From an uncultured Christensenella sp. (GTDB taxonomy: Bacteria; Bacillota; Clostridia; Christensenellales; Borkfalkiaceae), in the NCBI GenBank assembly GCA_910578065.1, contig CAJTPB010000010.1, positions 1 through 64,000 of the forward strand: DNA of 64,000 nucleotides, read 5' to 3'. The position numbers and the translations under genes are program-made. The notes under the pieces are model-generated. The model did no database searches, was not told the DNA's origin, and saw only the letters and a list, made by a program, of their open reading frames with translations. Below are positions 8,739 through 16,794 of the stretch, one piece after another. Position 1 is the stretch's first letter; every line of letters begins with the position of its first letter.

Positions 8739-9421
8739 GCTTGCGCCTGCGCCTGTTCGGTATCTTTTATAATCTGCCCGTCCGCCATTTCGATTACGCG
8801 GTCGCCGAAGCGGTAAGCAAATTCCTCATCGTGCGAAACGACGATCACAAGCCGATCGCGCGAAAGTTCTTTTAAAAGCGTTAATATTTCGTTTCCCGTT
8901 TTAGAATCGAGCGCGCCCGTCGGTTCGTCTGCAAATATGATTTTAGGCTCTTTGATTAACGCGCGCGCAATCGCTACCCGCTGTTTCTGTCCGCCCGAAA
9001 GTTCGGAAGGACGGCGTTTTTCCTCCAATTCCAGCCCCACTTTTTTCAGCATTTCGTCGATCTGTTCGCCGTTGGGCTTTTTCCCTTGCAGTTGAAGCGC
9101 AAGCCCTACGTTTTCGCGCACGGTAAATTCGTTTAAAAGATTATACTCTTGAAAAACAAAGCCCACATACGTATTGCGGTAATTATCGTAATCGAGTTTG
9201 GTAAATTCTGCGCTCGACTTGCCTTCGATCACAATTTCCCCCGCAGTGGGATAATCTAACCCGCCCAGCAAATTTAAAAGCGTCGATTTGCCGCAACCGC
9301 TTTTTCCTAAAATGAAGATCATTCCGTTTTCGCCGAACTGTACGTTGATCCCTTTTAACGCTTCTACCGGCGCGGCGTTTTTCGGCATATACGTTTTTCC
9401 CAAATTTTTTGCTTCGAACAC
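8735..9421 (-). CDS. ABC transporter ATPase, MacB/LolD type
   Basis: This nucleotide-binding subunit should power the two neighbouring FtsX-type permeases at the inner face of the membrane. In 228 residues it shows Walker A GKSGCGKST (about 39-47), the Q-loop FVFQEYNLL, the signature LSGGQKQR, Walker B IIFADEPTGALD and the switch histidine in VIVVSHDEEFA. These are typical of the MacB/LolD subfamily. It lies 11 nt after one permease gene and overlaps the other by 4 bp. The C-terminus ends in a short Gln-Ala-rich tail. Confidence 0.93.
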   Translation of the reverse strand: MFEAKNLGKTYMPKNAAPVEALKGINVQFGENGMIFILGKSGCGKSTLLNLLGGLDYPTAGEIVIEGKSSAEFTKLDYDNYRNTYVGFVFQEYNLLNEFTVRENVGLALQLQGKKPNGEQIDEMLKKVGLELEEKRRPSELSGGQKQRVAIARALIKEPKIIFADEPTGALDSKTGNEILTLLKELSRDRLVIVVSHDEEFAYRFGDRVIEMADGQIIKDTEQAQAQA

Positions 9422-9432
9422 GATCTACCCCC

Positions 9433-10944
9433 CTATTTTGAAGAATTGCCCGATATGTTATCTACAATCGGTTTTTTAAAGAATTTTTTCAGCGGCAACA
9501 GCGAGCATAAAACGGGTACGCCTAGGCTGATTACGGCAAGAAACAATACCGTCCAACCGTTATAAATCATGGCGCACGCGTTAAACGCATTCATTATCAT
9601 TAGCGATTTTAACCAACCGTAATATACACCCAACGAAATGCCGAGCGCAACCGTAAAAGAACACAACCCGATAAACAACGCTTCTAATATAAATATCCGA
9701 CGAACGCTTTTTTCGCTTGCACCCATCGAGCGCAACACGCCCACTTGCTTCCGCTTTAATTCTAACGACGCCGTGATCATATGCCCATTCAACAATACCG
9801 CGAAAATACCAAAAAATAACCCTGCCCCGCCGAATACTACTTCCATCAAAGTTTCGTCGTTCATTTCATGATCTCGGTATAAAGCATCGAATGCGTGCGC
9901 TCCCACTAAAAAAGCCCTATCGTATTTTACTGCGCCGATTTTTTGCATATAGTCGTCTGCCAGCTCAAACGATAAATCAACGCAAGTTTTTGCAAACGAT
10001 TTTGTTATTTCGGGCGCGCGCGCCGTCATATATTGCACTTGATGATGATTTGCTTTTAACCATTTTTCGGAAAGCAGTATTCTTCCGTTGACACGATGCA
10101 CACCGCTATTGTCCTTTTCTCCGCCGTCTTCCGTGTTTACGATTCCGACAACTTTCATTTTATATACCGTTTGCAAGTCACGCTCGCCCGATTCGGTTGT
10201 GCCGTAGCATAAAAATTCTTTGCCTAACAAATCCTCATAACAGGTAATCGGTACGGCAGTTGATAAATCGTATTCGGTTACGTTATCGAACCAATAGCCA
10301 TCACTGTACGGTCTTGACCCGGGCTGCTCTTCCCACGGTTGACTGCCGTCTTCCAACTTGCCGTCTTTTACCAATTTATATCGGTCGGTAATATCAAAAT
10401 ACCCCCCTGCTTTGGTGAAAAATTCGAAATGCTGTTCGCTGAGCGCGACTTCGTATTCGTTTTGCGGATACCGCCCCGCCAACACTTGAAAACCGAGTGA
10501 ATTATACGAACTTTCATTCCCGAACCAAAACCCGCTATGTGCGTTGGTTTCTATTTTATTAAACCATTCTCTATCGCCAATATATCCGTTTTTCGCATAG
10601 TCCACATAGTAAAATAAATATTGCAATGCACTCGGATCCAAATAACTATATACATACGATAACTTTGTTTCGTCTGTAATATGTTTAATCATGTTATCGT
10701 CTAACCGATAATCCTTATGATAATCATTGCTGGAAGACCCGCAATTAAACGAAACATAACGGCTGTTTTGCAAAAAGTATTGATAGCTTGTAATGTAGTA
10801 TTCCATACGGTTATACAGTAACCCTGTAGAAGCCAATGCGACCAACGCAAACGAAAATGCGGACAAAAGAATTGTTATTACGCGCGTTACCCATTTACCA
10901 CGCAAAGCAATTTTGAAACTCGTTTTAAAATTTAACTCTTTCAT
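9433..10944 (-). CDS. FtsX/MacB-type ABC transporter permease
   Basis: This is the second membrane subunit of the operon, 503 residues. It has an N-terminal helix after KIALRGKWVTRVITILL, a long extracellular domain (about residues 45-360) rich in Tyr, Asn and Asp, and three C-terminal helices. The family motif is KQVGVLRSMGASEKSVRRIF. It lies 69 nt downstream of the secreted-protein gene and 11 nt upstream of the ATPase gene. The extracellular domain differs from that of the other permease, so the pair probably forms an asymmetric channel or sensor. Confidence 0.87.
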   Translation of the reverse strand: MKELNFKTSFKIALRGKWVTRVITILLSAFSFALVALASTGLLYNRMEYYITSYQYFLQNSRYVSFNCGSSSNDYHKDYRLDDNMIKHITDETKLSYVYSYLDPSALQYLFYYVDYAKNGYIGDREWFNKIETNAHSGFWFGNESSYNSLGFQVLAGRYPQNEYEVALSEQHFEFFTKAGGYFDITDRYKLVKDGKLEDGSQPWEEQPGSRPYSDGYWFDNVTEYDLSTAVPITCYEDLLGKEFLCYGTTESGERDLQTVYKMKVVGIVNTEDGGEKDNSGVHRVNGRILLSEKWLKANHHQVQYMTARAPEITKSFAKTCVDLSFELADDYMQKIGAVKYDRAFLVGAHAFDALYRDHEMNDETLMEVVFGGAGLFFGIFAVLLNGHMITASLELKRKQVGVLRSMGASEKSVRRIFILEALFIGLCSFTVALGISLGVYYGWLKSLMIMNAFNACAMIYNGWTVLFLAVISLGVPVLCSLLPLKKFFKKPIVDNISGNSSK

Positions 10945-11013
10945 ACAGTCCCCAAAAAGGTTGAGGGGCGCGAACGCAATTCCGCGCCCCTCGGTTAAAA
11001 AACGCTTAAATGT

Positions 11014-11811
11014 TTACAAATTTTTTTCCAAATTATACGCAAACATTGTATTGTAATTATTACAATATGTTGCTTTTTCCGCCTTAATGGACAATGTATC
11101 AGGACCCGTTCTTACATAAAACGTATTATCAGAAAAACTCATTTTAAATTCTTTGCTGTATCCAATCCAAGGAACCGTTACTACTCCCAAACGTTTTTCA
11201 CCGTTATAGGCAAACTCAAAAATAATTGTGTCCCCCGTGTTTCCGCCATGATCCCATTGATTTTCCCCTTGCTTATACGCAGTAGGAATGGTTCCGCTGG
11301 TTTTTGATGCAAGAGGCATATAAAGAGGAGTAACTTTATTTCCTTTTTGAAATACGTTAATTCCTTCAGAGGTAACATTACATTGAGAACAATATGTACG
11401 CAAAACAAAGAATGTAGGGTGCGGCGTTTTATCAAATCGATCTGCCATCATACAATACTTTGTAGTTTGCCCTTCCGTAACATGGAAGTACGCCGAAGGA
11501 GATCGGTCGGAAGCCCCATTGTAACCGTATACCCAATCGGCATGCGCGTCTACTTGCCGAATGTCATATGTAACCATAAAATAATGTTCTTTTCCGTTAA
11601 GAGGCTCTATCGGTTTAATGATTTTTTGTGAACAAATACTCAACGGCATAATGCCGTCCTCTTGCAGCAACGCTTGGGTATGTACTGCCTGCGTTTCTTC
11701 TGCGGCGGAAGCGGTTCTTGCGGGAACGCCCGCGCATAATGCGGCGGAACCGAGCGCCATTGCGCCCGCCAACGCCAAAGGAATAAAGTTCTTTTTCGAA
11801 ATAAATTTCAT
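11014..11811 (-). CDS. Secreted protein, first gene of the ABC operon
   Basis: A 265-residue protein that I cannot assign to a family. The N-terminus is a clear signal peptide (basic MKFISKKN, hydrophobic core, then an Ala-rich cleavage region around ARTASAAEE), so the mature part should be released or wall-associated. There is no lipobox or anchor. The mature chain is rich in Tyr, Thr and Asn and holds several cysteines (SICSQK, TKYCMM, TYCSQCNV, TYCNNY) that might form disulfides. It leads an operon with two FtsX-type permeases and an ATPase, so it may be a ligand, partner or substrate of that system. Two tandem promoters precede it. Confidence 0.8.
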   Translation of the reverse strand: MKFISKKNFIPLALAGAMALGSAALCAGVPARTASAAEETQAVHTQALLQEDGIMPLSICSQKIIKPIEPLNGKEHYFMVTYDIRQVDAHADWVYGYNGASDRSPSAYFHVTEGQTTKYCMMADRFDKTPHPTFFVLRTYCSQCNVTSEGINVFQKGNKVTPLYMPLASKTSGTIPTAYKQGENQWDHGGNTGDTIIFEFAYNGEKRLGVVTVPWIGYSKEFKMSFSDNTFYVRTGPDTLSIKAEKATYCNNYNTMFAYNLEKNL

Positions 11812-11862
11812 AGCATGCTTCTCCTTATTTTTTTTGAGAACCTTGCAAGATTTCTTGCTTGC

Positions 11863-11890
11863 ATTATAACACGCATTTGAAATTTGTCAA
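11863..11890 (-). promoter_or_regulatory. Proximal promoter of the first ABC operon
   Basis: On the minus strand TTGACA (11885-11890), a 16-nt spacer and TATAAT (11863-11868). The -10 box is followed by GCAAG, the same bases as in the distal promoter. Confidence 0.8.
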
Positions 11891-12042
11891 TACATTTTGA
11901 AAAAATATTTTTAATTTTTGTTTATTTTTATTGATATTTCGGCAAATTTCCGCTTTTTAAGAGCTAAAAATAACCAAATACTAACAACCGCATGTTGTGT
12001 TTCGGCATAAAAATGCCTTTGCGCGCAATCTTTTATACTTGC

Positions 12043-12071
12043 ATTATAAGGCATAAACGCCGATCCGTCAA
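12043..12071 (-). promoter_or_regulatory. Distal promoter of the first ABC operon
   Basis: On the minus strand TTGACG (12066-12071), 17 nt and TATAAT (12043-12048), directly downstream of the aspS terminator. The transcript would carry a leader of about 220 nt before the secreted-protein gene. That leader holds a 14-codon reading frame (MPKHNMRLLVFGYF) behind an AAAGG, which may be chance. Confidence 0.65.
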
Positions 12072-12081
12072 TACCCAAAAG

Positions 12082-12110
12082 AAAAAACGGGAAAAAGTTT
12101 CCCGTTTTTT
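12082..12110 (-). terminator. Terminator of aspS
   Basis: Hairpin AACGGGAAA/TTTCCCGTT followed on the minus strand by a run of T. It starts 4 nt past the aspS stop codon. Confidence 0.85.
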
Positions 12111-12114
12111 AGAA

Positions 12115-13869
12115 TTACTTTTCTTTTTTTACAATGCCGATATGCACGTCGTCTAACTGTTTTTGTTCGACGGGCGAAGGCGCGTTCATCATTAAATCGC
12201 GCGCTTTCGCGTTCATGGGGAAGGCGATTACTTCGCGGATGTTTGCCGTATCGCAAATAAGCATTACCATTCTATCCACCCCGGGGGCAACGCCCGCATG
12301 CGGAGGCGCACCGTATTCGAACGCGTGATAAAGCGCGGGGAATTTGCTTTCGACCGCCGATTTATCTAACCCCACCATAGAAAACGCCTTTAACATAATT
12401 TCGGGATCGTGATTTCGCACCGCGCCGGACGAAAGTTCGATTCCGTTGCAAACGATATCGTACTGGTAAGCGAGAATATCGAGCGGGTCTTTTTCTTCAA
12501 ACGCCTTCATGCCCCCTTGCGGCATAGAAAAGGGATTGTGGCAAAATTCCAACTCGCCGCTCTCTTCGCCGATCTCGTACATGGGGAAGTCGACAATCCA
12601 GCAGAAGCGGAACACGTCCTTTTCCAACAGATCCAACCCCGTGCCCAGCATAGCGCGCAGCACGCCCGCACGCTTTTGCGCAAGGGAAAGTTTTTCTTCT
12701 GCGACGAGCGCGACAAAACTGCCCGCTTTTAAGTTTAACCGCTCTTTCAACCCGTCGATTTTTTCCGTTAAGAATTTGGAGATCCCGCCGACGAGCGCGC
12801 CGTTTTCGTCTAAGCGGAACCAATACATTGCCCCGCCTTCCGTTTTAATTTTAAAATCTTCCGCCGTTTGATCGATGAATTTACGCGTTTGGGTAAAATC
12901 AGGCACGGCGATCGCCTTAACGATTTTTCCCTCTACGGGCGCGAACCCGCACCCCTGCAACAGATCGGATACGTCTTTTACGATAAGCGGATTGCGCAAG
13001 TCGGGCTTATCCGAACCGTATGTTTCCAACGCTTCGCGGTATGCGATCCTGCGGAAGGGCGGCTGATCTGCCTTTTTGCCCGAAAACTTTGCAAACACGG
13101 GGGGCAGCACGCTTTCTAACACGGCGAACACGTCTTCTTGCGTGGCGTACGCCAATTCGATATCGAGCTGATAAAATTCACCGGGGGAACGGTCTGCGCG
13201 TGCGTCTTCGTCGCGGAAGCAGGGCGCGATTTGAAAATACTTATCAAAACCCGAACACATTAAAAGCTGTTTGTACTGCTGCGGCGCCTGCGGAAGCGCG
13301 TAAAATTCGCCCGGATAAATACGGCTGGGCACAATGTAATCGCGCGCGCCCTCGGGCGACGAACTGGTTAAAATGGGCGTGGAAATTTCGAAAAAGCCCT
13401 TCTCCGTCATTAAGCGGCGAAGTTCCGCTATGATCTGCGAACGCAGTACGATTTTGCCGCGCACCTCTTCATTGCGCAAATCGAGGAAACGGTAACGAAG
13501 GCGCGCGTCCTCCCCCGCTTCCGTCGAATGGGAAACCTCGAAGGGCAGCGCGGGCACCGTTCTGCGACCCAAAACCTCTACCTTTTCGGGGATAACTTCG
13601 ATCAAGCCCGTGGGCAGTTTTTCGTTGGGAGAAGAACGCAAAACAACCTCCCCTTCTACCGAAACAGTCGATTCGGTGGGAATTTCGCGGAATGCGGAAA
13701 GGCAAGGTTCTTCCGAACAGACGACCTGCGTTACTCCGTAAAAATCGCGCAATACGGCGAACAGAAGCCCGCCTTTATCCCGCTTGCTGTCTAACCAGCC
13801 CGAAAGTTTTACCTTTTTTCCCGCTTCTTCCGCGCGAAGTTCGCCGCAATGATGAGTTCTGTAATACAT
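12115..13869 (-). CDS. aspS: Aspartyl-tRNA synthetase
   Basis: This cytoplasmic class II synthetase charges tRNA-Asp. The 584-residue protein has the N-terminal anticodon-binding OB fold (GWLDSKRDKGGLLFAVLRDFYG), class II motif 2 (FRDEDARADRSPGEFYQLDIE) and motif 3 near the C-terminus (GAPPHAGVAPGVDRMVML). The bacterial insertion (GAD) domain lies between. Length matches bacterial AspRS. The gene begins about 45 nt after the 3' end of the RNase P RNA on the same strand, and I see no separate T-box, so it may share the rnpB promoter or use a weak one nearby. Whether the enzyme is discriminating or also charges tRNA-Asn was not judged. Confidence 0.96.
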   Translation of the reverse strand: MYYRTHHCGELRAEEAGKKVKLSGWLDSKRDKGGLLFAVLRDFYGVTQVVCSEEPCLSAFREIPTESTVSVEGEVVLRSSPNEKLPTGLIEVIPEKVEVLGRRTVPALPFEVSHSTEAGEDARLRYRFLDLRNEEVRGKIVLRSQIIAELRRLMTEKGFFEISTPILTSSSPEGARDYIVPSRIYPGEFYALPQAPQQYKQLLMCSGFDKYFQIAPCFRDEDARADRSPGEFYQLDIELAYATQEDVFAVLESVLPPVFAKFSGKKADQPPFRRIAYREALETYGSDKPDLRNPLIVKDVSDLLQGCGFAPVEGKIVKAIAVPDFTQTRKFIDQTAEDFKIKTEGGAMYWFRLDENGALVGGISKFLTEKIDGLKERLNLKAGSFVALVAEEKLSLAQKRAGVLRAMLGTGLDLLEKDVFRFCWIVDFPMYEIGEESGELEFCHNPFSMPQGGMKAFEEKDPLDILAYQYDIVCNGIELSSGAVRNHDPEIMLKAFSMVGLDKSAVESKFPALYHAFEYGAPPHAGVAPGVDRMVMLICDTANIREVIAFPMNAKARDLMMNAPSPVEQKQLDDVHIGIVKKEK

Positions 13870-13913
13870 AAAATATTCTCCGTTTCAGAATATAGAATTT
13901 CCTAAAAAAACCT

Positions 13914-14260
13914 CCGAGACGGTCTGTAAGCCGGGTTCTGTCGTGCACGGTCATTTATCTACGCCTACCGTCGCCGATAGGCTGAAGCGTTATTCACGGC
14001 TTTGTTCGGACGGGCAGCCCTATATGAACAAAGCCCAAACTTGCATCGGACGGGGTTTACATGGCACGGAGCGTTACCGTTCCGTCGGTGAGCTCTTACC
14101 TCGCCTTTCCATCCTTACCGCTATAAAGCGGCGGTATATTTCTGTTGCACTTTCCTTAAAGTCGCCTTCACCTGACGTTATCAGGCGTCCTGCCCTGCGA
14201 TGCCCGGACTTTCCTCATCGCGCTCGATGGCGCGCCGCGACCGTGTAACCGACTCGGATT
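13914..14260 (-). ncRNA. rnpB: RNase P RNA
   Basis: This catalytic RNA trims the 5' leaders of tRNA precursors. On the minus strand the conserved 5' element GAGGAAAGTCCGGGC, the internal GCAACAGAAA and the 3' element ACAGAACCCGGCTTA are all present. The ends pair as helix P1: CCGAGTCGG (14249-14257) with CCGTCTCGG (13914-13922), with one mismatch. The length of about 347 nt suits a bacterial RNase P RNA. A TATAAT box lies just upstream. The aspS gene follows closely on the same strand. Confidence 0.96.
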
Positions 14261-14266
14261 GCAACT

Positions 14267-14272
14267 ATTATA
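14267..14272 (-). promoter_or_regulatory. -10 box of the rnpB promoter
   Basis: TATAAT on the minus strand, 6-7 nt upstream of the predicted 5' end of the RNase P RNA. No clear -35 box was seen at the usual distance. Confidence 0.55.
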
Positions 14273-14293
14273 CCATAAAGTTTATAAAAAGAC

Positions 14294-14322
14294 TTGTTTT
14301 TTGCGGCATAATCCTGTAAAAT
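14294..14322 (+). promoter_or_regulatory. Promoter of pyk
   Basis: TTGTTT (14294-14299), 17 nt and TAAAAT (14317-14322). A GGAG ribosome binding site and the ATG at 14358 follow. It diverges from the rnpB promoter. Confidence 0.55.
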
Positions 14323-14357
14323 AATTTCTGAAAATAATCGAGTATAGGAGCACTTTC

Positions 14358-15770
14358 ATGAAAAAAACGAAAATCGTATGCACCTTGGGTCCCGCTTCCG
14401 ATTCGGAAGAAATCATTTCCGCTATGGCGGACGCGGGCATGAACGTCGCGCGCATCAACTTTTCGCACGGCGTGCATGCGGAACATGCGGAAAAAATCGC
14501 AATGGTAAAACGGGTACGCGAAAAAAAGAGAATCCCCCTGCCCATTATGTTGGATACAAAGGGTCCCGAATTTCGCATTAAAACGTTTAAAAACGGTAAA
14601 ATCACCTTAAAAGAAGGGGATGCTTTTTCTTTCACACCCGAAGAAATGGAAGGCGACGAAACAAAGGTTTCCGTTTCTTACAAGGGCATTTGCGAAGAAA
14701 TGTTTGCGGGGGATAAAATTCTTTTAAATAACGGGCTGATGGTGTTCGAAGTAAAAGAAGTGAAAAAGCCGTACGTAATTTGCACCGTGCTGGTAGGCGG
14801 CGAACTTTCCAACCGCAAAAGCATGTTCTTCCCCGAAAAGGAATTAAAACTCACCTACCTTTCCGAACAGGATAAAGCCGATCTTATTTTCGGGATCGAA
14901 CAGGGCGTAGACTTTGTCGCCTGCTCGTTTGTTTCCAAGGCGCAGGATATTATCGACGTGCGCGAGTTTTTGCGCAAACACGGCTCTACCGATATCGACC
15001 TGATCGCAAAGATCGAAAACCGCGCGGGCGTAAACAACCTCGATTCCATTTTGGAAGTTTCCGACGGCATTATGATCGGGCGGGGCGATATGGGCGTGGA
15101 AATCCCCTACGAAGAACTGCCCGACATTCAAAAAACCATTATCACCGCATGCCGCAAGGCGGGAAAGCGCTGCATTACTGCAACGGAAATGCTCGAATCG
15201 ATGATCAAACAACCCCGCCCCACCCGTGCGGAAATTTCCGACGTGGCGAACGCCGTATACGACGGTTCGAGCGCGGTGATGCTTTCGGGCGAAACGGCTG
15301 CGGGCGCATACCCCGTAGAGGCGGTAAAGGCGATGGCGAAAATCGCCATGCAGGCGGAACGCAAGTCTTCGTTCATTCAAGCGGTAGAAGATAAAGATTA
15401 TTTGATCCGCGGACTTTCGGATGCGCTTTCCCACTCGGCATGCCTGCTTGCCCGCGACGTAGACGCAAAAGCCATCGTCGTATGTACGCGCACGGGAGGC
15501 ACGGCAAAAATGGTTTCCCGCTTCCGCCCCATGATCGACATTATCGGCATGACGACGGACGCGCGTTCTTACCAAAAACTTGCGTTAAGCTGGGGGGTTT
15601 TCCCTATGCTGAGCGAAGAATATCACTCGGTAGACGTGTTGTTCCACTTTGCGAAGTGCTCGGCGCGCGATTCGGGTTTGGTGAAAAAAGGCGATACCAT
15701 TGTTATAACGGGCGGAACGCCCAACGGCAAAAGCGGAAACAGCAATTTGATCAATATCGAAACGATATAA
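14358..15770 (+). CDS. pyk: Pyruvate kinase
   Basis: This glycolytic enzyme converts phosphoenolpyruvate and ADP to pyruvate and ATP. In 470 residues it shows the N-terminal KTKIVCTLGPAS and MNVARINFSHG, the substrate and metal-binding phrase LDTKGPEFRIKT, and IAKIENRAGV with the catalytic lysine and metal-ligand glutamate. The domain A signatures MIGRGDMGVEIP and ITATEMLESM also match. The C-terminal allosteric domain is present (AIVVCTRTGGTAKMVSRFRP), but the extra PEP-utiliser-like domain of some Bacillus enzymes is absent. A good AGGAG site precedes the ATG. The gene stands alone between a promoter and a strong terminator. Confidence 0.97.
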   Translation: MKKTKIVCTLGPASDSEEIISAMADAGMNVARINFSHGVHAEHAEKIAMVKRVREKKRIPLPIMLDTKGPEFRIKTFKNGKITLKEGDAFSFTPEEMEGDETKVSVSYKGICEEMFAGDKILLNNGLMVFEVKEVKKPYVICTVLVGGELSNRKSMFFPEKELKLTYLSEQDKADLIFGIEQGVDFVACSFVSKAQDIIDVREFLRKHGSTDIDLIAKIENRAGVNNLDSILEVSDGIMIGRGDMGVEIPYEELPDIQKTIITACRKAGKRCITATEMLESMIKQPRPTRAEISDVANAVYDGSSAVMLSGETAAGAYPVEAVKAMAKIAMQAERKSSFIQAVEDKDYLIRGLSDALSHSACLLARDVDAKAIVVCTRTGGTAKMVSRFRPMIDIIGMTTDARSYQKLALSWGVFPMLSEEYHSVDVLFHFAKCSARDSGLVKKGDTIVITGGTPNGKSGNSNLINIETI

Positions 15771-15783
15771 CGTAAAAAAATTT

Positions 15784-15816
15784 CCCCGTCGGGCAAACTT
15801 GCCCGACGGGGTTTTG
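15784..15816. terminator. Bidirectional terminator between pyk and the DUF975 gene
   Basis: A 13-bp perfect stem CCCCGTCGGGCAA/TTGCCCGACGGGG with T-rich and A-rich flanks lies between two convergent genes, so it can serve both. Confidence 0.88.
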
Positions 15817-15818
15817 TT

Positions 15819-16433
15819 TTAAACGGTAACTTCTGCGGCAACTTCTTCCGTTTCAGCCGCAATCAAACGGGAATAGAACGCCGCACAAGCGGATTCTTTA
15901 TACGGTTGGATCCAAAACGAAAGGATCCCCAACGTTAAAACCGTAAGCAGCCACCACCCGATAAAACTGAAATCCAAGCAAAACAGCCGCCATTTGTTCC
16001 CGCGCATGATTTGCATCGAACGCTTTCTCGCTTCGTTTGCGGAAATTTCGGGATTATCGGCTAGGACGTAATAACTCATGCGATACGAATACGTCTTAAT
16101 GATTCCGGGAATAAAAAGAAGCAGCGACCATAAAAAAATAAAAATTCCGTTGATCAAATTTACCAAAAACGCCGCACCGAAATTGCGGAACCCGCTAAAC
16201 AGGTTTTCCACCCGCGCCTCTTTGGCGCGGATCACATGTAACGCCAGCACCGTATACCCAAGCGCAAGCGGTCCCGTAATCAAAAACAGCGCCACCCCGC
16301 CCACGTATACGTACGAAAGCGCGGCGCAAGCGCCCAAAATAAGACTTTGCACCAACGTCGCCAGCGCGGCTGTTCCCCACTTTCCGCGCAGTTTTTCCCA
16401 AGCCTGCCTTCTGTAATCTTTTGCATGCAACAT
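15819..16433 (-). CDS. DUF975-family integral membrane protein
   Basis: This 204-residue protein starts with the family phrase KDYRRQAWEKLRGKWGTAAL and has four to five hydrophobic segments. A conserved stretch is seen around YRMSYYVLADNPEISANEARKRSM. DUF975 proteins are small polytopic membrane proteins of unknown function in Bacillota. The start at 16433 is favoured because a GAGAGG ribosome binding site overlaps the codons of the longer frame. Its promoter carries a perfect palindrome exactly between the -35 and -10 boxes. The divergent XRE regulator is the likely repressor. No enzymatic motif was seen. Confidence 0.85.
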   Translation of the reverse strand: MLHAKDYRRQAWEKLRGKWGTAALATLVQSLILGACAALSYVYVGGVALFLITGPLALGYTVLALHVIRAKEARVENLFSGFRNFGAAFLVNLINGIFIFLWSLLLFIPGIIKTYSYRMSYYVLADNPEISANEARKRSMQIMRGNKWRLFCLDFSFIGWWLLTVLTLGILSFWIQPYKESACAAFYSRLIAAETEEVAAEVTV

Positions 16434-16458
16434 TTTTATACCTCTCATAGAATAATTA

Positions 16459-16475
16459 GTACGTTAATAACGTAC
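16459..16475. promoter_or_regulatory. Operator O1 (17-bp perfect palindrome)
   Basis: GTACGTTAATAACGTAC, a perfect inverted repeat just downstream of the predicted transcript start of the DUF975 gene. It shares its core with O2 and O3, so it is a probable site for the neighbouring XRE protein. Confidence 0.7.
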
Positions 16476-16484
16476 TCTAACAAT

Positions 16485-16514
16485 ATAATAGTACGCTAAT
16501 AGCGTACTTGTCAA
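16485..16514 (-). promoter_or_regulatory. Promoter of the DUF975 gene
   Basis: On the minus strand TTGACA (16509-16514) and TATTAT (16485-16490) with an 18-nt spacer. The spacer is filled almost exactly by operator O2, so bound repressor would cover the promoter. Confidence 0.72.
16491..16507. promoter_or_regulatory. Operator O2 (17-bp perfect palindrome)
   Basis: GTACGCTAATAGCGTAC, a perfect inverted repeat located between the -35 and -10 boxes of the DUF975 promoter. It differs from O1 by one base pair in each arm. Confidence 0.72.
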
Positions 16515-16526
16515 GTATTAGCGTAC
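16510..16526. promoter_or_regulatory. Operator O3 (imperfect copy)
   Basis: The right half TTAGCGTAC matches O2 exactly while the left half is degenerate. It lies 9-25 nt upstream of the TATAAT box of the XRE gene, where a bound repressor could give autoregulation. Confidence 0.5.
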
Positions 16527-16534
16527 TTTTTTTC

Positions 16535-16540
16535 TATAAT
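16535..16540 (+). promoter_or_regulatory. -10 box of the XRE gene
   Basis: TATAAT ends 6 nt before the ATG at 16547. No ribosome binding site fits in between, so the message is probably leaderless. A -35 box is not clear; TTGTCA at 16508-16513 would give a 21-nt spacer. Confidence 0.5.
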
Positions 16541-16546
16541 TTTTTT

Positions 16547-16759
16547 ATGGATAAGATTACAAAATTTCGGGAACGATTTAACGAAAGTCTGAAATATGCG
16601 AACGTGAAGCAAACGGATCTTGCAAAAATTGCCAACGTTTCCAAACAATGTATTTCCGATTATAAGTCGGGGAAAAGCGAACCGAGCATCGATACGCTGT
16701 TTTTGCTGTGCAAGGCGTTAGACGTTACCGCCGATTACCTGTTGGGATTAGAAGATTAA
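16547..16759 (+). CDS. XRE-family transcriptional regulator
   Basis: A 70-residue protein made of little more than one Cro/C1-type helix-turn-helix domain. The pattern KQTDLAKIANVSKQCISDYKSG holds the two helices of the motif, and PSIDTLFLLCKALDVTADYLLG is the usual C-terminal part of such domains. No ligand-binding domain is attached. It diverges from the DUF975 gene across a region with three copies of a GTACGYTAATARCGTAC-like operator. Repression of the DUF975 gene and of itself is the likely role. The start at 16547 is the only ATG that keeps the first helix whole; longer frames run into the operators. Confidence 0.88.
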   Translation: MDKITKFRERFNESLKYANVKQTDLAKIANVSKQCISDYKSGKSEPSIDTLFLLCKALDVTADYLLGLED

Positions 16760-16760
16760 A

Positions 16761-16783
16761 AAAACGGGCGTTTTGCCCGTTTT
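16761..16783. terminator. Bidirectional terminator between XRE and response-regulator genes
   Basis: Stem AAAACGGGC/GCCCGTTTT with a short loop lies between two convergent stop codons. Confidence 0.78.
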
Positions 16784-16794
16784 CTCTTTTTCGG

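Noticed and set aside
11900..12040. A 14-codon reading frame in the distal leader of the first ABC operon
   Set aside because: It is too short to support without conservation data, so it is mentioned only within the promoter entry.
14844..15575. A 243-residue frame antisense to pyruvate kinase
   Set aside because: Pyruvate kinase is unmistakable on the other strand. The antisense frame is rich in Arg and His with no family sense.
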